A DNA stretch of 20,074 nt, taken from assembly GCA_022825185.1 (NCBI GenBank), contig JAJDYK010000064.1, positions 1 to 20,074 of the forward strand, written 5' to 3'. The translations under genes and the position numbers were made by a program. Numbering within the stretch: position 1 is the stretch's first letter; each line of letters opens with the position of its first letter. Of this stretch, positions 1-8,235 are shown piece after piece. The notes under the pieces are model-generated. The model saw only the letters and a program-made list of their open reading frames with translations, was not told where the DNA came from and did not search any database. The DNA is from Candidatus Latescibacterota bacterium (lineage in GTDB: Bacteria > Latescibacterota > UBA2968 > UBA8231).

Positions 1-1435
1 ACAGCTTGCTCCACGGACTCCAATTGGCCCCCGGCGACAGCGCAGTGTCGATCCGGCCCTTAAAGGACGGGATGAGCTTGTTGTACTTCCGCTCGGTGAC
101 GACCCGGCCGTTTTTGTCGTGATAGGTGATGTCCATTTGCAAGTCATTGCCCGTGCGGCTGCGCACCTCCACCCGCGTCCCAGCGGGCGCGTCGGCCTGC
201 CAGCGGATCGCGTGAACCTGCTTATCGCCGCCGAGGTCGATCAAGGGCGAGGACAGCATCACCCGCTGTGGATAGCCCTCGCCAAAAATCTGCAACTCGC
301 GCGTGCCACCCCAAAACTGGCAGGGCGGCACAATGCCACAGCCCACGCAAGCGGCCGCGCAGGCCGCATCCCAAAACACCCATTCGACCCGCACGTAGCG
401 CGTCTGGATCGGCGCAAAGTGGTGGTTGGCGATCCCGAGTTGGCGATTGGCTGTCGTAGCTTTACCTGCGAATTGCCGGTGCCAGATGCGCGTGCCATTC
501 GGCGCCAGCGACCCATCCGAGGTCAGCACCTCGTAGCGGTCGAAGTTGAAGCGGAATTGTCCGGGCCGCGACAAAAAATTCCCCACGATGCGCACCAAAT
601 CCACCCAATAGACCGCGCCCAAATCCAAGGTCATGCGCGAGATCACATCAACTGGGCGATTGATGCGGCGATTCTCCGTCCACAGAGAAAACCGACCGTC
701 GGCCAGCGGCAGCGAGTTGGCAAACGACGCAGCGTCGCCAAAGCCGTCGATATCGACGATGATTTCCAAGTCCCCGCCTTTGGCCGCCAGATCCAAGGAG
801 AGGTTGTCGCCAATGGCTTCGACCTCCACTTCGGCCAGCGCAGCCCCAACTCCACAGTCGAGCATTTCGACGCGGATAAATTGCACAAACGGGTCGCGCA
901 CCGGGTCCAGTTCCAGCGCAATCTGCTGCCGCTCATTTTCCTTGAAGCGCTCCTTCACGCGGTACACGAGGCTGCCTTCAATGGGGTTGCCGACCACGTC
1001 GATAGCTGGCTCCCCAGTAGAAAGCAACACGTCGAACAGCGCACACGGCGGCGCACTCTCCAAAAAACTCAGCGCGACCCGACGTGCCGCCACAGCTCGT
1101 CCCAAGTCGATCTCGATCCACCAATCGTCGGGATCGTCGGCCAAGTCGGGACCCCAACCCGTCAGCCGGTCCCCGTCAATGGTCTGCGCCGCAGCCAGCT
1201 CATTAGAGCCAGCCGCGTGAATCCCACCGCCAAAGGCCGCGGCATCGCGCACTGGATCGACGTTTTTGCGGATTTCGACCGGGCGGATAATCCCAGCGTC
1301 GTCGAGTGCAACAATCCCCAGCGGCAAGCGCCAAGTCCGCCACTCATCAACCGCGTCAAAGCGGAGCTGCTCGGCGGCCAGCGCACTAGCTAGCCATAGC
1401 ACAGCGGCGGCGTGGAGGAATACTTTGCAAGCCAT
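1..1435 (-). CDS. Secreted discoidin-domain surface protein, family A (3' end beyond window)
   Basis: The minus-strand frame from ATG at 1435 stays open for 478 codons to the window edge, so the C-terminus is missing. The start is supported by AGGAG (1441-1445) five bases upstream. Residues 1-20 form a signal peptide (hydrophobic run, then ALA before AEQL). Two F5/8C-like (discoidin) modules follow, recognised by WWIEIDLGR in the first, the linker VEVEAIGDN, and a second module with the YEVLTSDG and YVRVEW strands. The last visible residues, NWSPWSKL, begin the W-S-x-W-S module seen in the relatives. The protein aligns along its whole visible length with the one at 16210-18537, sharing for example the N-terminal W-x-x-W-x-x-P-x-G pattern and the VEAIGDN linker. 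By comparison about 290 residues are missing, including a FlgD-like tail. An unusual four-Cys cluster lies at residues 359-372. Its role is probably surface glycan or protein binding, by inference from the fold; the ligand is unknown. Confidence 0.85.
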   Translation of the reverse strand, partial: MACKVFLHAAAVLWLASALAAEQLRFDAVDEWRTWRLPLGIVALDDAGIIRPVEIRKNVDPVRDAAAFGGGIHAAGSNELAAAQTIDGDRLTGWGPDLADDPDDWWIEIDLGRAVAARRVALSFLESAPPCALFDVLLSTGEPAIDVVGNPIEGSLVYRVKERFKENERQQIALELDPVRDPFVQFIRVEMLDCGVGAALAEVEVEAIGDNLSLDLAAKGGDLEIIVDIDGFGDAASFANSLPLADGRFSLWTENRRINRPVDVISRMTLDLGAVYWVDLVRIVGNFLSRPGQFRFNFDRYEVLTSDGSLAPNGTRIWHRQFAGKATTANRQLGIANHHFAPIQTRYVRVEWVFWDAACAAACVGCGIVPPCQFWGGTRELQIFGEGYPQRVMLSSPLIDLGGDKQVHAIRWQADAPAGTRVEVRSRTGNDLQMDITYHDKNGRVVTERKYNKLIPSFKGRIDTALSPGANWSPWSKL

Positions 1436-1485
1436 GGTGTCTCCTATGACATCGGTCGCCTTGGCTACAAGCGACCCGGAGTCAT

Positions 1486-1514
1486 AGTATATCGAATCGC
1501 CTTCCTCCATCCAA
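1486..1514 (-). promoter_or_regulatory. Candidate sigma70-type promoter for the left-edge secreted protein
   Basis: On the minus strand TTGGAT (1514-1509) is followed after exactly 17 bases by TATACT (1491-1486). The latter matches the -10 consensus at 5 of 6 positions; the -35 is weak at 3 of 6. It lies about 50 bases before the ATG at 1435, in the 167-base gap between divergent genes. The organism's own sigma-factor consensus is unknown, so this is a pattern match only. Confidence 0.35.
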
Positions 1515-1521
1515 TCCGCGC

Positions 1522-1551
1522 TTGCCTCTTATACGCAGCCCTTGTTATTGT
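1522..1551 (+). promoter_or_regulatory. Weak candidate promoter for the PhyH-M14-MFS operon
   Basis: TTGCCT (1522-1527) and TATTGT (1546-1551) are separated by 18 bases and sit about 50 bases upstream of the ATG at 1603. Both hexamers are only partial consensus matches. The position in the divergent gap is the main support. Confidence 0.2.
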
Positions 1552-1602
1552 AGAGACAACACACGCGTCGCCCACCAACCGCGCACCTATCGGAGGAAAA
1601 CC

Positions 1603-2610
1603 ATGCCCGCGCTCACTCCCAGCCAACTCGACCACTTCGCCAGCGAAGGCTACGTCGTCGTCAAAGGCGTCCTCGACCCAGTCACCACCCTCGACCCAGT
1701 CATCGACGAATACGCCACCGTCCTCGACAGCTTAGCCGACGAGCTCTACGCTCAAGGCGAAATCTCCTCGCGCTACGAAGAGCTCGAGTTTGGCGACCGC
1801 TACATCCAAATTTGCGTTGAAACCGGCCGCGTCCACAGCCAGTACTTCGACTTCTCGCTGCCCTTTCAAAACGTCCAACCCGACACTCCCTTCTGGGCCG
1901 GGCCAGCCGTCTTCCGCGCCCTCACTGACCCGAACCTGCTCGACGTCGTCGAGTCGCTGATTGGCCCGGAGATTTATTCCAATCCGGTTCAGCACGTGCG
2001 CATCAAACCGCCCGAGCACCACCTGCCCAAAAACCAGTTCGGCAACGCCGTCCTCGGCGCTACCCAATGGCACCAAGACCACGGCGTCGTAACCGAAGAA
2101 GCGGACGACACGCAGATGCTGACCGTGTGGTTCTCGCTCCAAGACACGCCCATCGAGAAGGGGCCGCTGATGGTCGCGCCCGGCTCGCACAAAAGCGGGC
2201 TGCTGCCGCACTGTCCCAACTACATGGACAACGCGCCCCAATTCGCGGGTACGACCCAAGTCCCCGAAAAGCTCTTCGCCGCCGATCGAGCCATCCCCGT
2301 GCCAGTCGAGCGCGGCGACGTCATCTGCGTCCACAAGCAGACCGTCCACGGGTCCTATCCCAACGTCAGCGACGAGGTCCGCTGGAGCTTTGACCTGCGC
2401 TACAATCCCACCGACCAGCCCACCGGGCGCATCGCCTTTCCCGGATTCGTCGCGCGCAGCCGCCGCGATCCAGACAGCGAACTGCGCGATCCAGCCGAGT
2501 GGCACCGGCTGTGGCTAGAGGCGCGGGCCAAAATGGCGACCATCAACCAAGACGGCCAGATCGACGTCCCCTTCCGCCGCGAGCAAATGGCGCATCCTCT
2601 GTGCGCCTAA
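1603..2610 (+). CDS. Phytanoyl-CoA dioxygenase (PhyH) family Fe(II)/2-oxoglutarate oxygenase
   Basis: A 335-residue protein. The start at ATG 1603 is chosen because GGAGG lies at 1592-1596, six bases upstream; the frame runs further upstream but only to a TTG without such a site. The double-stranded beta-helix carries the facial triad H157-x-D159 (in QWHQDHG) and distal H249 (in VHGSYPN), with R260 (in RWSFDLRY) placed to bind 2-oxoglutarate. GPLMVAPGSHKSG is the usual strand before the loop. The length is normal for the family. PhyH enzymes hydroxylate small molecules using Fe(II), O2 and 2-oxoglutarate; the substrate cannot be read from sequence. It is cytoplasmic, with no signal peptide. 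It is the first gene of an operon with an M14-type zinc hydrolase (5-base gap) and an MFS transporter, which suggests modification of an imported or exported small metabolite. The family identification is firm and the substrate is unknown. Confidence 0.93.
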   Translation: MPALTPSQLDHFASEGYVVVKGVLDPVTTLDPVIDEYATVLDSLADELYAQGEISSRYEELEFGDRYIQICVETGRVHSQYFDFSLPFQNVQPDTPFWAGPAVFRALTDPNLLDVVESLIGPEIYSNPVQHVRIKPPEHHLPKNQFGNAVLGATQWHQDHGVVTEEADDTQMLTVWFSLQDTPIEKGPLMVAPGSHKSGLLPHCPNYMDNAPQFAGTTQVPEKLFAADRAIPVPVERGDVICVHKQTVHGSYPNVSDEVRWSFDLRYNPTDQPTGRIAFPGFVARSRRDPDSELRDPAEWHRLWLEARAKMATINQDGQIDVPFRREQMAHPLCA

Positions 2611-2615
2611 ACGCC

Positions 2616-3644
2616 ATGCAGCCATTCAATAGCTACGCCGACCTGCTCACTTATATCCAAGACAACGGCCATACCCCACAAATTCTCGGCCGCACGCCCG
2701 ACGGACAGCCCATTGTCGCAATCAAAAGCGGCGGCGACAAAACACCGGCCATTTTCATCAGTGCCGGCAGCCACGCCACCGAACAAGCTGGCGTCAGCGC
2801 GGCCTGTGCCCTCATCGACGAGATCGAGACCGAGCACCAGCTCTACACCATTCCCAGCCGCGACCCCATCGGCATGAACGGCCTCGCCTACGCGCTCGGC
2901 CTGAGCCTAGACGAAGTCCCAAACCTCGGCGACCTCGACGCCGTCGCCCCCTTGCTCAAAAAGCGCGGCGAAGTCCTCTATGAAGAAGGCGATACCGTGG
3001 TCGCCCTCATCGGCGAGTATGGCTATGCGACAAGCAACCTATACAACCATCCAGTCGGAGACTGGATTGAAGCACTCAAGGGCCGTCGGCTCTACTTCCC
3101 CGCCAGCAATCCCGGCGTCGAACGCGCGTACACACTGGTAATTGACCCCACCGGCGAAGTCCTGCATCTCAACCGCTTCCACGACACCCCTTGGGCACCC
3201 GTCGAGTCGCGCTGCACCCGCGACCTAATGGCCGCCATCCAGCCCGGCTTGACGTTGGACCTCCACGAACACGGCGGCGACTTCTTCTGGTTTTCGGCGC
3301 GGCACCAGCGCACTCCCAGCGACCAGCAGTGGGAGGAGACCATGGCCGGCGAGATGATCGCCGAGGTCGCCGCGTCGGGAGCAGCCCTGCCCCCGACCGA
3401 CTATTTGCCTGGATCGTTTTTTACCCGAGGGCCGCACGGGGTCTTCTGGCTCAACGCAGCCCAGCGCGGCGAAGGACTTAACCTCGCCGACTTCGCGGCC
3501 CATATCTACGGCCCCTCTTTCACTATTGAGACCGGCATGGCATTGAGCTTTGCCGACCGAGTCCATGCCTCCAAGCTAGCGGCGAAAAAGGCCGTCGAGG
3601 TCTTTGACAGACGCCACGCCGGATGCCCGTCGGCCACGCCCTAA
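2616..3644 (+). CDS. M14-like zinc carboxypeptidase / AstE-AspA-type deacylase
   Basis: 342 residues from ATG 2616. An in-frame GTG at 2601 overlapping the upstream stop is an alternative start; no clear Shine-Dalgarno site precedes either, so translational coupling to the PhyH gene is likely. The M14 signatures are in order: GRTPDGQP near residue 25, then H53-x-x-E56 (SHATEQAG) as zinc ligands, N165 and R170 in SNPGVERAY as the likely substrate carboxylate site, H217 in LDLHEHGG as third zinc ligand (H219 is an alternative), and E305 in IETGM as candidate catalytic glutamate. The M14 superfamily removes C-terminal amino acids or N-acyl groups from amino acids. No signal peptide is seen, so the enzyme is cytoplasmic. 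Its stop overlaps the MFS start by 22 bases, consistent with a transported peptide-like or acyl-amino-acid substrate. Carboxypeptidase versus deacylase cannot be settled here. Confidence 0.85.
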   Translation: MQPFNSYADLLTYIQDNGHTPQILGRTPDGQPIVAIKSGGDKTPAIFISAGSHATEQAGVSAACALIDEIETEHQLYTIPSRDPIGMNGLAYALGLSLDEVPNLGDLDAVAPLLKKRGEVLYEEGDTVVALIGEYGYATSNLYNHPVGDWIEALKGRRLYFPASNPGVERAYTLVIDPTGEVLHLNRFHDTPWAPVESRCTRDLMAAIQPGLTLDLHEHGGDFFWFSARHQRTPSDQQWEETMAGEMIAEVAASGAALPPTDYLPGSFFTRGPHGVFWLNAAQRGEGLNLADFAAHIYGPSFTIETGMALSFADRVHASKLAAKKAVEVFDRRHAGCPSATP

Positions 3645-4909
3645 GCCGCTTTCGGCTGCGGGAATTCAACCGCAATGTCCGGCTGTTCTTCGCTTTTGGC
3701 ACCTCGATCAACGCCGGCATGGCGCTTTTTTCCCTGCTGTACAATCTCTATTTACTGCGCCTGAGCTATCAAGAGGACTTCATCGGCCAAGTCGCCAGTA
3801 TGGCACCGCTGGCGACCGGCCTGTTAGCGCTACCCACCGGCATCCTGAGCGATCGCTTCGGCCGTCGGCCCTTCCTCATAGCCTCAGGTCTGCTGCTGGC
3901 CATATCCCAGTTGGGCCTGTGCTTGACCACGTCGCCGGGCGCACTGCTGGCGTTCTCATTTGTCGGCGGCGTGGCCATGGCCTTCGTCTGGGTCAACCAC
4001 GTGCCCTTCCTCTCGGACAACGCCCACCCCGCGCGGCGCGCCGAAGCCCTCGCCATCTGGTCGGCCCTGCAAATAATCGTCCGCATGCTCTTGAGCCTAA
4101 TCGGCGGCTTCATGCCCGGAGTCATGGGCTACTTCCTCGGCCTTTCCACCGAGGTTCCCGAGCCCTTCCGCTACGCACTGTTCTTCGGCGCGGCGTGTTC
4201 GCTCGTCGCCGTCGTGCCGCTGTTATACGCATCCGGTCAAACCCGCCGCGAAAGAGATCCTGCGCCAACTCGACGTCGCCCTGAGCACACCGAAGCCCGC
4301 AAGTCGCCAGACGAAGACGAGCCAACGACCTCGCCATGGCGCGTCTTTGCCGCTATTACCGCCTTGAGTGGCACGCGCGGCTTCTCCATGGGGCTGACGT
4401 ACCCGTTCTTCAACGTATTCTTCGAGGCCGAACTGGGGGTCGGCCCGGCTGCAATCGGCGCGATCTTCTTCCTCAGCCAACTCGCCGGCCTACCAGCGAC
4501 CTTTGCCGCACCAACGCTGGTGCGCCGCTTCGGGCCGACGCTGACCATCCTGCCATCCCGCATTATGGGCGGCAGTGCCCTCGGAATCATGGGGGCCTTT
4601 ATCAGCCTACCGCTGGCCGTGCCCATGTTTCTGCTCGTGCGCATCGGCGAAGTCATCGACAACCCATCCGACCAGCACTTCTCCACCCAAGTACTGCCCC
4701 GGCGCTTCTGGGCGCGGATCCAGGGCCTCCGCGTCTGCGGCTTCCAACTTCTAAACTTCCTCGGCAGCCTCATCGGCGGCATGCTCATCCTCGACTATGG
4801 CTACGGGGCCGTCTTTGGCTTGGCCTGCGCGTCGCGGATTGCGAGCGGTCTGATTATGGCGGCTTTTTTCGGGCTACGGCCAACGCGTTCTCTTGCAGGC
4901 GAGCGCTAG
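3623..4909 (+). CDS. Major facilitator superfamily (MFS) transporter
   Basis: 428 residues, with hydrophobic segments consistent with 12 transmembrane helices in two halves of six. The halves are separated by a charged cytoplasmic loop at about residues 205-240, rich in Arg, Glu and Asp. MFS motif A is visible between helices 2 and 3 as SDRFGRRP (D77, R78, G80, R81, R82). The ATG at 3623 lies inside the end of the upstream hydrolase gene (22-base overlap), which implies coupled translation; the N-terminus is basic and short, as expected. The substrate is unknown. By position it probably moves the substrate or product of the oxygenase and the M14-like enzyme, but motif A alone does not give import or export direction. 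It is probably the last gene of the operon, followed by a 133-base gap with no clear terminator. Confidence 0.9.
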   Translation: MPVGHALSRFRLREFNRNVRLFFAFGTSINAGMALFSLLYNLYLLRLSYQEDFIGQVASMAPLATGLLALPTGILSDRFGRRPFLIASGLLLAISQLGLCLTTSPGALLAFSFVGGVAMAFVWVNHVPFLSDNAHPARRAEALAIWSALQIIVRMLLSLIGGFMPGVMGYFLGLSTEVPEPFRYALFFGAACSLVAVVPLLYASGQTRRERDPAPTRRRPEHTEARKSPDEDEPTTSPWRVFAAITALSGTRGFSMGLTYPFFNVFFEAELGVGPAAIGAIFFLSQLAGLPATFAAPTLVRRFGPTLTILPSRIMGGSALGIMGAFISLPLAVPMFLLVRIGEVIDNPSDQHFSTQVLPRRFWARIQGLRVCGFQLLNFLGSLIGGMLILDYGYGAVFGLACASRIASGLIMAAFFGLRPTRSLAGER

Positions 4910-5042
4910 GGCCAATCATTCGCGTAGGTGCTTCCTGTACAACGACGAAGTTTCTATTGACACAGGAACTCCGTTCTGGTAGTGGTTAGTAGGATATTTC
5001 TGCTGGGCGCTAACCGCTGATGTAAACGTGGAAAGTTAAATA

Positions 5043-8000
5043 ATGAAAACAATCATCACATTGACTCTGTTATCTCTATTTTCACTCAATACCTTCGCCC
5101 AAGACGATACGCAATGGGGTTTACCTGAAGGTGCCAAAATGCGCCTTGGCAAAGGGATTCTATCTGGTAGTATCGCGTATTCCCCCGATGGCACTCGTCT
5201 CGCGGTGGCGAGTACCATTGGTATTTGGCTCTACGATACGGCAACCCATCAAGAAGTCGCCTTACCCACGGAGCATGCTTTTTGGGTCGATGACGTTGCG
5301 TTCAGTCCCGATGGACAAACCATCGCTAGTGCGAATAGCGACCACGTACGGCTGTGGGATGCATACACAGGTGAGCACAAGCAGACCCTCAAAGGGCAGA
5401 ATCGGGTCTCTGACGTTGCGTTTAGCCCCGATGGAAAAACCATCGCAGCTAGTACGAGTCAGGACGGCACGATTCTGCTGTGGGATGCATACACAGGTGA
5501 GCACAAGCAAACCCTCAAAGGGCATACGAGTGGGGTCTGGAGCGTTGCGTTCAGTCCCGATGGAAAAACCATCGCTAGTGCGAGTAGCGACCGCACGGTG
5601 CGGCTGTGGGATGCATACACAGGTGAGCACAAGCAAACCCTCAAAGGGCAGCATTTGGTCTGGAGCGTTGCGTTCAGTCCCGATGGAAAAACCATCGCTA
5701 GTACGAGTAGCGACCGCGTACTGCTGTGGGATGCACACACGGGAGAGCACAAGCAGACCCTCGGAAGGCATACGAGTGGGGTCAGGAGCGTTGTGTTCAG
5801 TCCCGATGGGCAAACCATCGCTAGTGTGAGTAGCGACCACGTGCGGCTGTGGGATGCACACACGGGAGAGAACAAGCAGACCCTCAGAGGGCATACGAGT
5901 GGGGTCGAAAGTGTTGCGTTCAGTCCTGATGGGCAAACCATCGCTAGTGCGAGTTCTGACAGCCCGGTACAGCGTAGCGACCACACGATACGGCTGTGGG
6001 ATGTACATACAGGAGAGCACAAGCAAACCCTCAAAGGGCATACAGGTGGGCATATGAAGGGGGTCTGGAGCGTTGCGTTCAGTCCCGATGGAAAAACCAT
6101 CGCTAGTGCGAGTCATGACCGCACGGTGCGGCTGTGGGATGCACACACGGGAGAGCACAGACAAATTCTCAAAGGGCATACGTCTTGGGTCAAAAGTGTT
6201 GCGTTTAGTCCCGATGGACAGACCATCGCTAGCGCGAGTTATGATCACACGGTGCGGCTGTGGGATGTACACACAGGCGAATACAAGCAAACCTTCAAAG
6301 GGCCGGATCAGATCTATGACGTTGCGTTTAGTCCCGATGGACAAACCATCGCTAGTGCGAGTTCTGATAGCACGATTCTGCTGTGGGATGCACGCACGGG
6401 CGAACACAAGCAAACCATCAAAAAGCATTATGCGATCCGTAGCATTGTGTTTAGCCCCGATGGACAAACCATCGCTGCTAGTACGAGTCAGGACAGCACG
6501 ATTCTGCTGTGGGATGCACACACAGGCGAACACAAGCAAACTCTTAAAGGGCCGGATCGGATCTATGACGTTGCGTTCAGTCCCGATGGAAAAACTATCG
6601 CTAGTGCGCATAGGGGCCGCACGGTATGGCTGTGGGATGCACACACGGGCGAACACAAGCAAACCATCAAAAAGCATTATGCGATCTCTAGCATTGCGTT
6701 TAGCCCCGATGGACGTACCATCGCTAGTCTGGGTTGGGACGGCACGATTCTGCTGTGGGATGCACACACAGGTGAACACAGGCAAGACTTCAAAGGGCAT
6801 ACGAGTTCGGTTCCAAGCGTTGCATTCAGCCCCGATGGACAGACCATCGCCAGTGGGAGTCGGGACGGCACGATTCTGCTGTGGGACATCGCAGATCCAC
6901 CCGTCGATATATCCGTTCCGCTTGGCTTTGGCGTCGAGCAGTGGTCATCGTTGGAACCGGTAGCCATGGATTTTATCGCGAATCCCGAGTACGGCACCGG
7001 AATCATGGGTGCTACCATCCTCAACGCCGCATCCGATGATGAGGAAGTATTGCTCTGGCGGTTCTCGGCAAACAGCGAGGAACTAGTCGCCCGCATCCCA
7101 GCCGAGTTGGTAAACGCAGTGCCCACGGTCCGCTTCGATCCAACCAGACTGTTTGACAACAAGCTGTTTGTGGCGATCAGTGCGGGCCCAGTTGGAAGTC
7201 GCACAACCCGTGTCGTAATCGTAGAGCCAAACGGCGAGTTCCGCAACGCAATCAGTATCTACGTTGAGGGCACGACCCCAGTAGCCATTGAATTCAGTAG
7301 CCAGCCAAGCTATCCAGCGGGTGCATATCTCTACTATGCAGACAGCCTGGCTGGGTTTTACCGGCTGGACGAGTCCTTCAATCTCCACCGGATCGCTTCC
7401 CATACCATACCTTCCGGTCGCAGCGACATCGATCCAATAGACCTGAAATTCGATCCGACCGGAAAATACGGCGGCCTGCTGACGCTCTCCGATACCGATC
7501 TCAACCACGACGAACTTTCAGGCTTGTATCAACTGCAAGCCGACGGAGAATGGAGTACGTTGGTGCCGCCGGCCCCTGTCAGTGAGCGTCAATTCCAAGG
7601 TATCGCTTTCTCTAACGCTGGGCCGCTCGGCAGCGCTCTCTATGTGGCAGACGCCGTAACGGACAACATCTATGTCGTAAGCCCCAAAGGGGTCCTCGAA
7701 GCCTTTGCGGTCGGCTTTACTAATCCGCGGCGCATCGTCATCGGCCCAGAGGGAGCCGACATGTGGGTTACAGATCAGACAGGATTGTATCGGATCTTCT
7801 CGACCGATCCATCCGATTGGGAAGCTGCCAAGGCTACCTTGCCGGTCGCCAGCGGTCTAGAGCCAAACTACCCCAACCCCTTCAACAGCTCCACCCAGAT
7901 TCCCTACCGCGTCAGTGCCCCCGGCCCAGTGCGACTGGTGATCTACAACGTCCTCGGCCAGCCAGTGCGCACGCTGGTAGATGAGATTCAAGCTGCCGGC

Positions 8001-8123
8001 GCGTATCAGGTTTCTTGGGACGGCCGCGACCATCGCGGCGCGCGCGTCGCCAATGGGATTTATCTGTACCGGCTGCAGGCCGGGTCGATCTCCCAAGTGC
8101 GCAAGATGCTGGTCTTGGAATAA
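5043..8123 (+). CDS. Secreted WD40 multi-propeller protein with FlgD-like C-terminal sorting domain
   Basis: 1026 residues. Signal peptide at residues 1-19 (ends NTFA, then QDD). A purine-rich GGAAAG lies eight bases before the ATG. Residues about 40-616 hold 14 WD40 repeats: one degenerate (SIAYSPDG...IWLYD) and 13 close copies of VAFSPDGxTIASxS...LLWDAxTGEHKQTLKG. Fourteen blades would make two seven-bladed propellers. Residues about 617-925 are non-WD but beta-rich, with recurring strands such as LYVADAVTDNIYVVSP and MWVTDQTGLYRI, suggesting a third, NHL/SMP-30-like propeller. Residues 941-1026 are a FlgD_ig/T9SS type A-like tail: PNYPNPFN (941-948), VYNVLGQPVRTL-like strand, SWDGRD, NGIYLYRL. 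The protein is probably exported and surface-attached or released, acting as a binding scaffold. No catalytic motif is visible. The repeat region is AT-richer than its neighbours. Similar openings (LPEGAKxRLGKG) are, from memory, common in Poribacteria. Confidence 0.9.
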   Translation: MKTIITLTLLSLFSLNTFAQDDTQWGLPEGAKMRLGKGILSGSIAYSPDGTRLAVASTIGIWLYDTATHQEVALPTEHAFWVDDVAFSPDGQTIASANSDHVRLWDAYTGEHKQTLKGQNRVSDVAFSPDGKTIAASTSQDGTILLWDAYTGEHKQTLKGHTSGVWSVAFSPDGKTIASASSDRTVRLWDAYTGEHKQTLKGQHLVWSVAFSPDGKTIASTSSDRVLLWDAHTGEHKQTLGRHTSGVRSVVFSPDGQTIASVSSDHVRLWDAHTGENKQTLRGHTSGVESVAFSPDGQTIASASSDSPVQRSDHTIRLWDVHTGEHKQTLKGHTGGHMKGVWSVAFSPDGKTIASASHDRTVRLWDAHTGEHRQILKGHTSWVKSVAFSPDGQTIASASYDHTVRLWDVHTGEYKQTFKGPDQIYDVAFSPDGQTIASASSDSTILLWDARTGEHKQTIKKHYAIRSIVFSPDGQTIAASTSQDSTILLWDAHTGEHKQTLKGPDRIYDVAFSPDGKTIASAHRGRTVWLWDAHTGEHKQTIKKHYAISSIAFSPDGRTIASLGWDGTILLWDAHTGEHRQDFKGHTSSVPSVAFSPDGQTIASGSRDGTILLWDIADPPVDISVPLGFGVEQWSSLEPVAMDFIANPEYGTGIMGATILNAASDDEEVLLWRFSANSEELVARIPAELVNAVPTVRFDPTRLFDNKLFVAISAGPVGSRTTRVVIVEPNGEFRNAISIYVEGTTPVAIEFSSQPSYPAGAYLYYADSLAGFYRLDESFNLHRIASHTIPSGRSDIDPIDLKFDPTGKYGGLLTLSDTDLNHDELSGLYQLQADGEWSTLVPPAPVSERQFQGIAFSNAGPLGSALYVADAVTDNIYVVSPKGVLEAFAVGFTNPRRIVIGPEGADMWVTDQTGLYRIFSTDPSDWEAAKATLPVASGLEPNYPNPFNSSTQIPYRVSAPGPVRLVIYNVLGQPVRTLVDEIQAAGAYQVSWDGRDHRGARVANGIYLYRLQAGSISQVRKMLVLE
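5280..6890 (+). repeat. Tandem array of about 13 near-identical WD40-blade repeats in DNA
   Basis: Inside the WD40 gene, units of about 120-135 bases recur with strong nucleotide identity, for example CCCGATGGACAAACCATCGC and CTGTGGGATGCACACAC. Thirteen units are counted from the FSPDG core. A higher-order copy is visible: the two-blade block starting at 6297 (KGPDQIYDVAF...KKHYAIRS) recurs from 6546 (KGPDRIYDVAF...KKHYAISS), offset 249 bases or 83 codons. Blade 6 carries a 9-residue insert (SPVQRSDHT) and blade 7 an extra GGHMK, as expected from slippage or unequal recombination. Confidence 0.9.
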
Positions 8124-8127
8124 GACG

Positions 8128-8144
8128 GCCCAGAACCACTGGGC
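8128..8144 (+). other. Short perfect hairpin after the WD40 gene
   Basis: GCCCAG (8128-8133), loop AACCA, CTGGGC (8139-8144) starts four bases after the TAA at 8121-8123. It has a GC-rich 6-bp stem but only AGTGTT and then a C run downstream, so it is a poor intrinsic terminator. It may slow 3' exonuclease or be a weak terminator. Confidence 0.35.
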
Positions 8145-8175
8145 AGTGTTCCTCCCCCCTCAAAGGAGACCACTA

Positions 8176-8235
8176 ATGCCAATCCCCCATCAAGTAAAAA
8201 CGCTTCTAATCCTGTCCATCCCCTTAATCCCATAA
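8176..8235 (+). CDS. Possible 19-residue leader peptide ORF upstream of the 8281 gene
   Basis: ATG at 8176 is preceded by AAAGGAG with seven bases between, a better ribosome site than many in this window. The ORF encodes 19 residues, MPIPHQVKTLLILSIPLIP, and stops at TAA 8233-8235. The product is short and hydrophobic, like the start of a signal peptide. Its second half is made of the AATCC-type repeat. It could be a leader peptide, or the remnant of an older start of the secreted-protein gene interrupted by the repeat, or chance. No independent support exists. Confidence 0.2.
   Translation: MPIPHQVKTLLILSIPLIP

Noticed and set aside
119..1393. Open plus-strand frame of 424 codons
   Set aside because: It is antisense to the left-edge discoidin gene, whose minus-strand frame has a signal peptide, ribosome site and a clear homologue at 16210-18537. 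The plus-strand product has no recognisable domain.
1522..1602. 27-residue N-terminal extension of the PhyH protein
   Set aside because: It begins at TTG without a ribosome site, while GGAGG precedes ATG 1603 at normal spacing.
4957..4995. Promoter for the WD40 gene based on TTGACA at 4957-4962
   Set aside because: The -35 is perfect but the hexamer at 17-base spacing is TAGTGG, and the better TAGGAT is 27 bases away. It is not convincing without transcript data.
5262..6800. Open minus-strand frame of 512 codons across the WD40 array
   Set aside because: It is an antisense shadow kept open because each repeat unit lacks stops in that frame; a repeated unit multiplies any chance open frame. 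The sense strand encodes a clear WD40 protein.
5280..6890. CRISPR array
   Set aside because: The direct repeats are long, encode WD40 blades in frame, and have no unique spacers or cas genes nearby.
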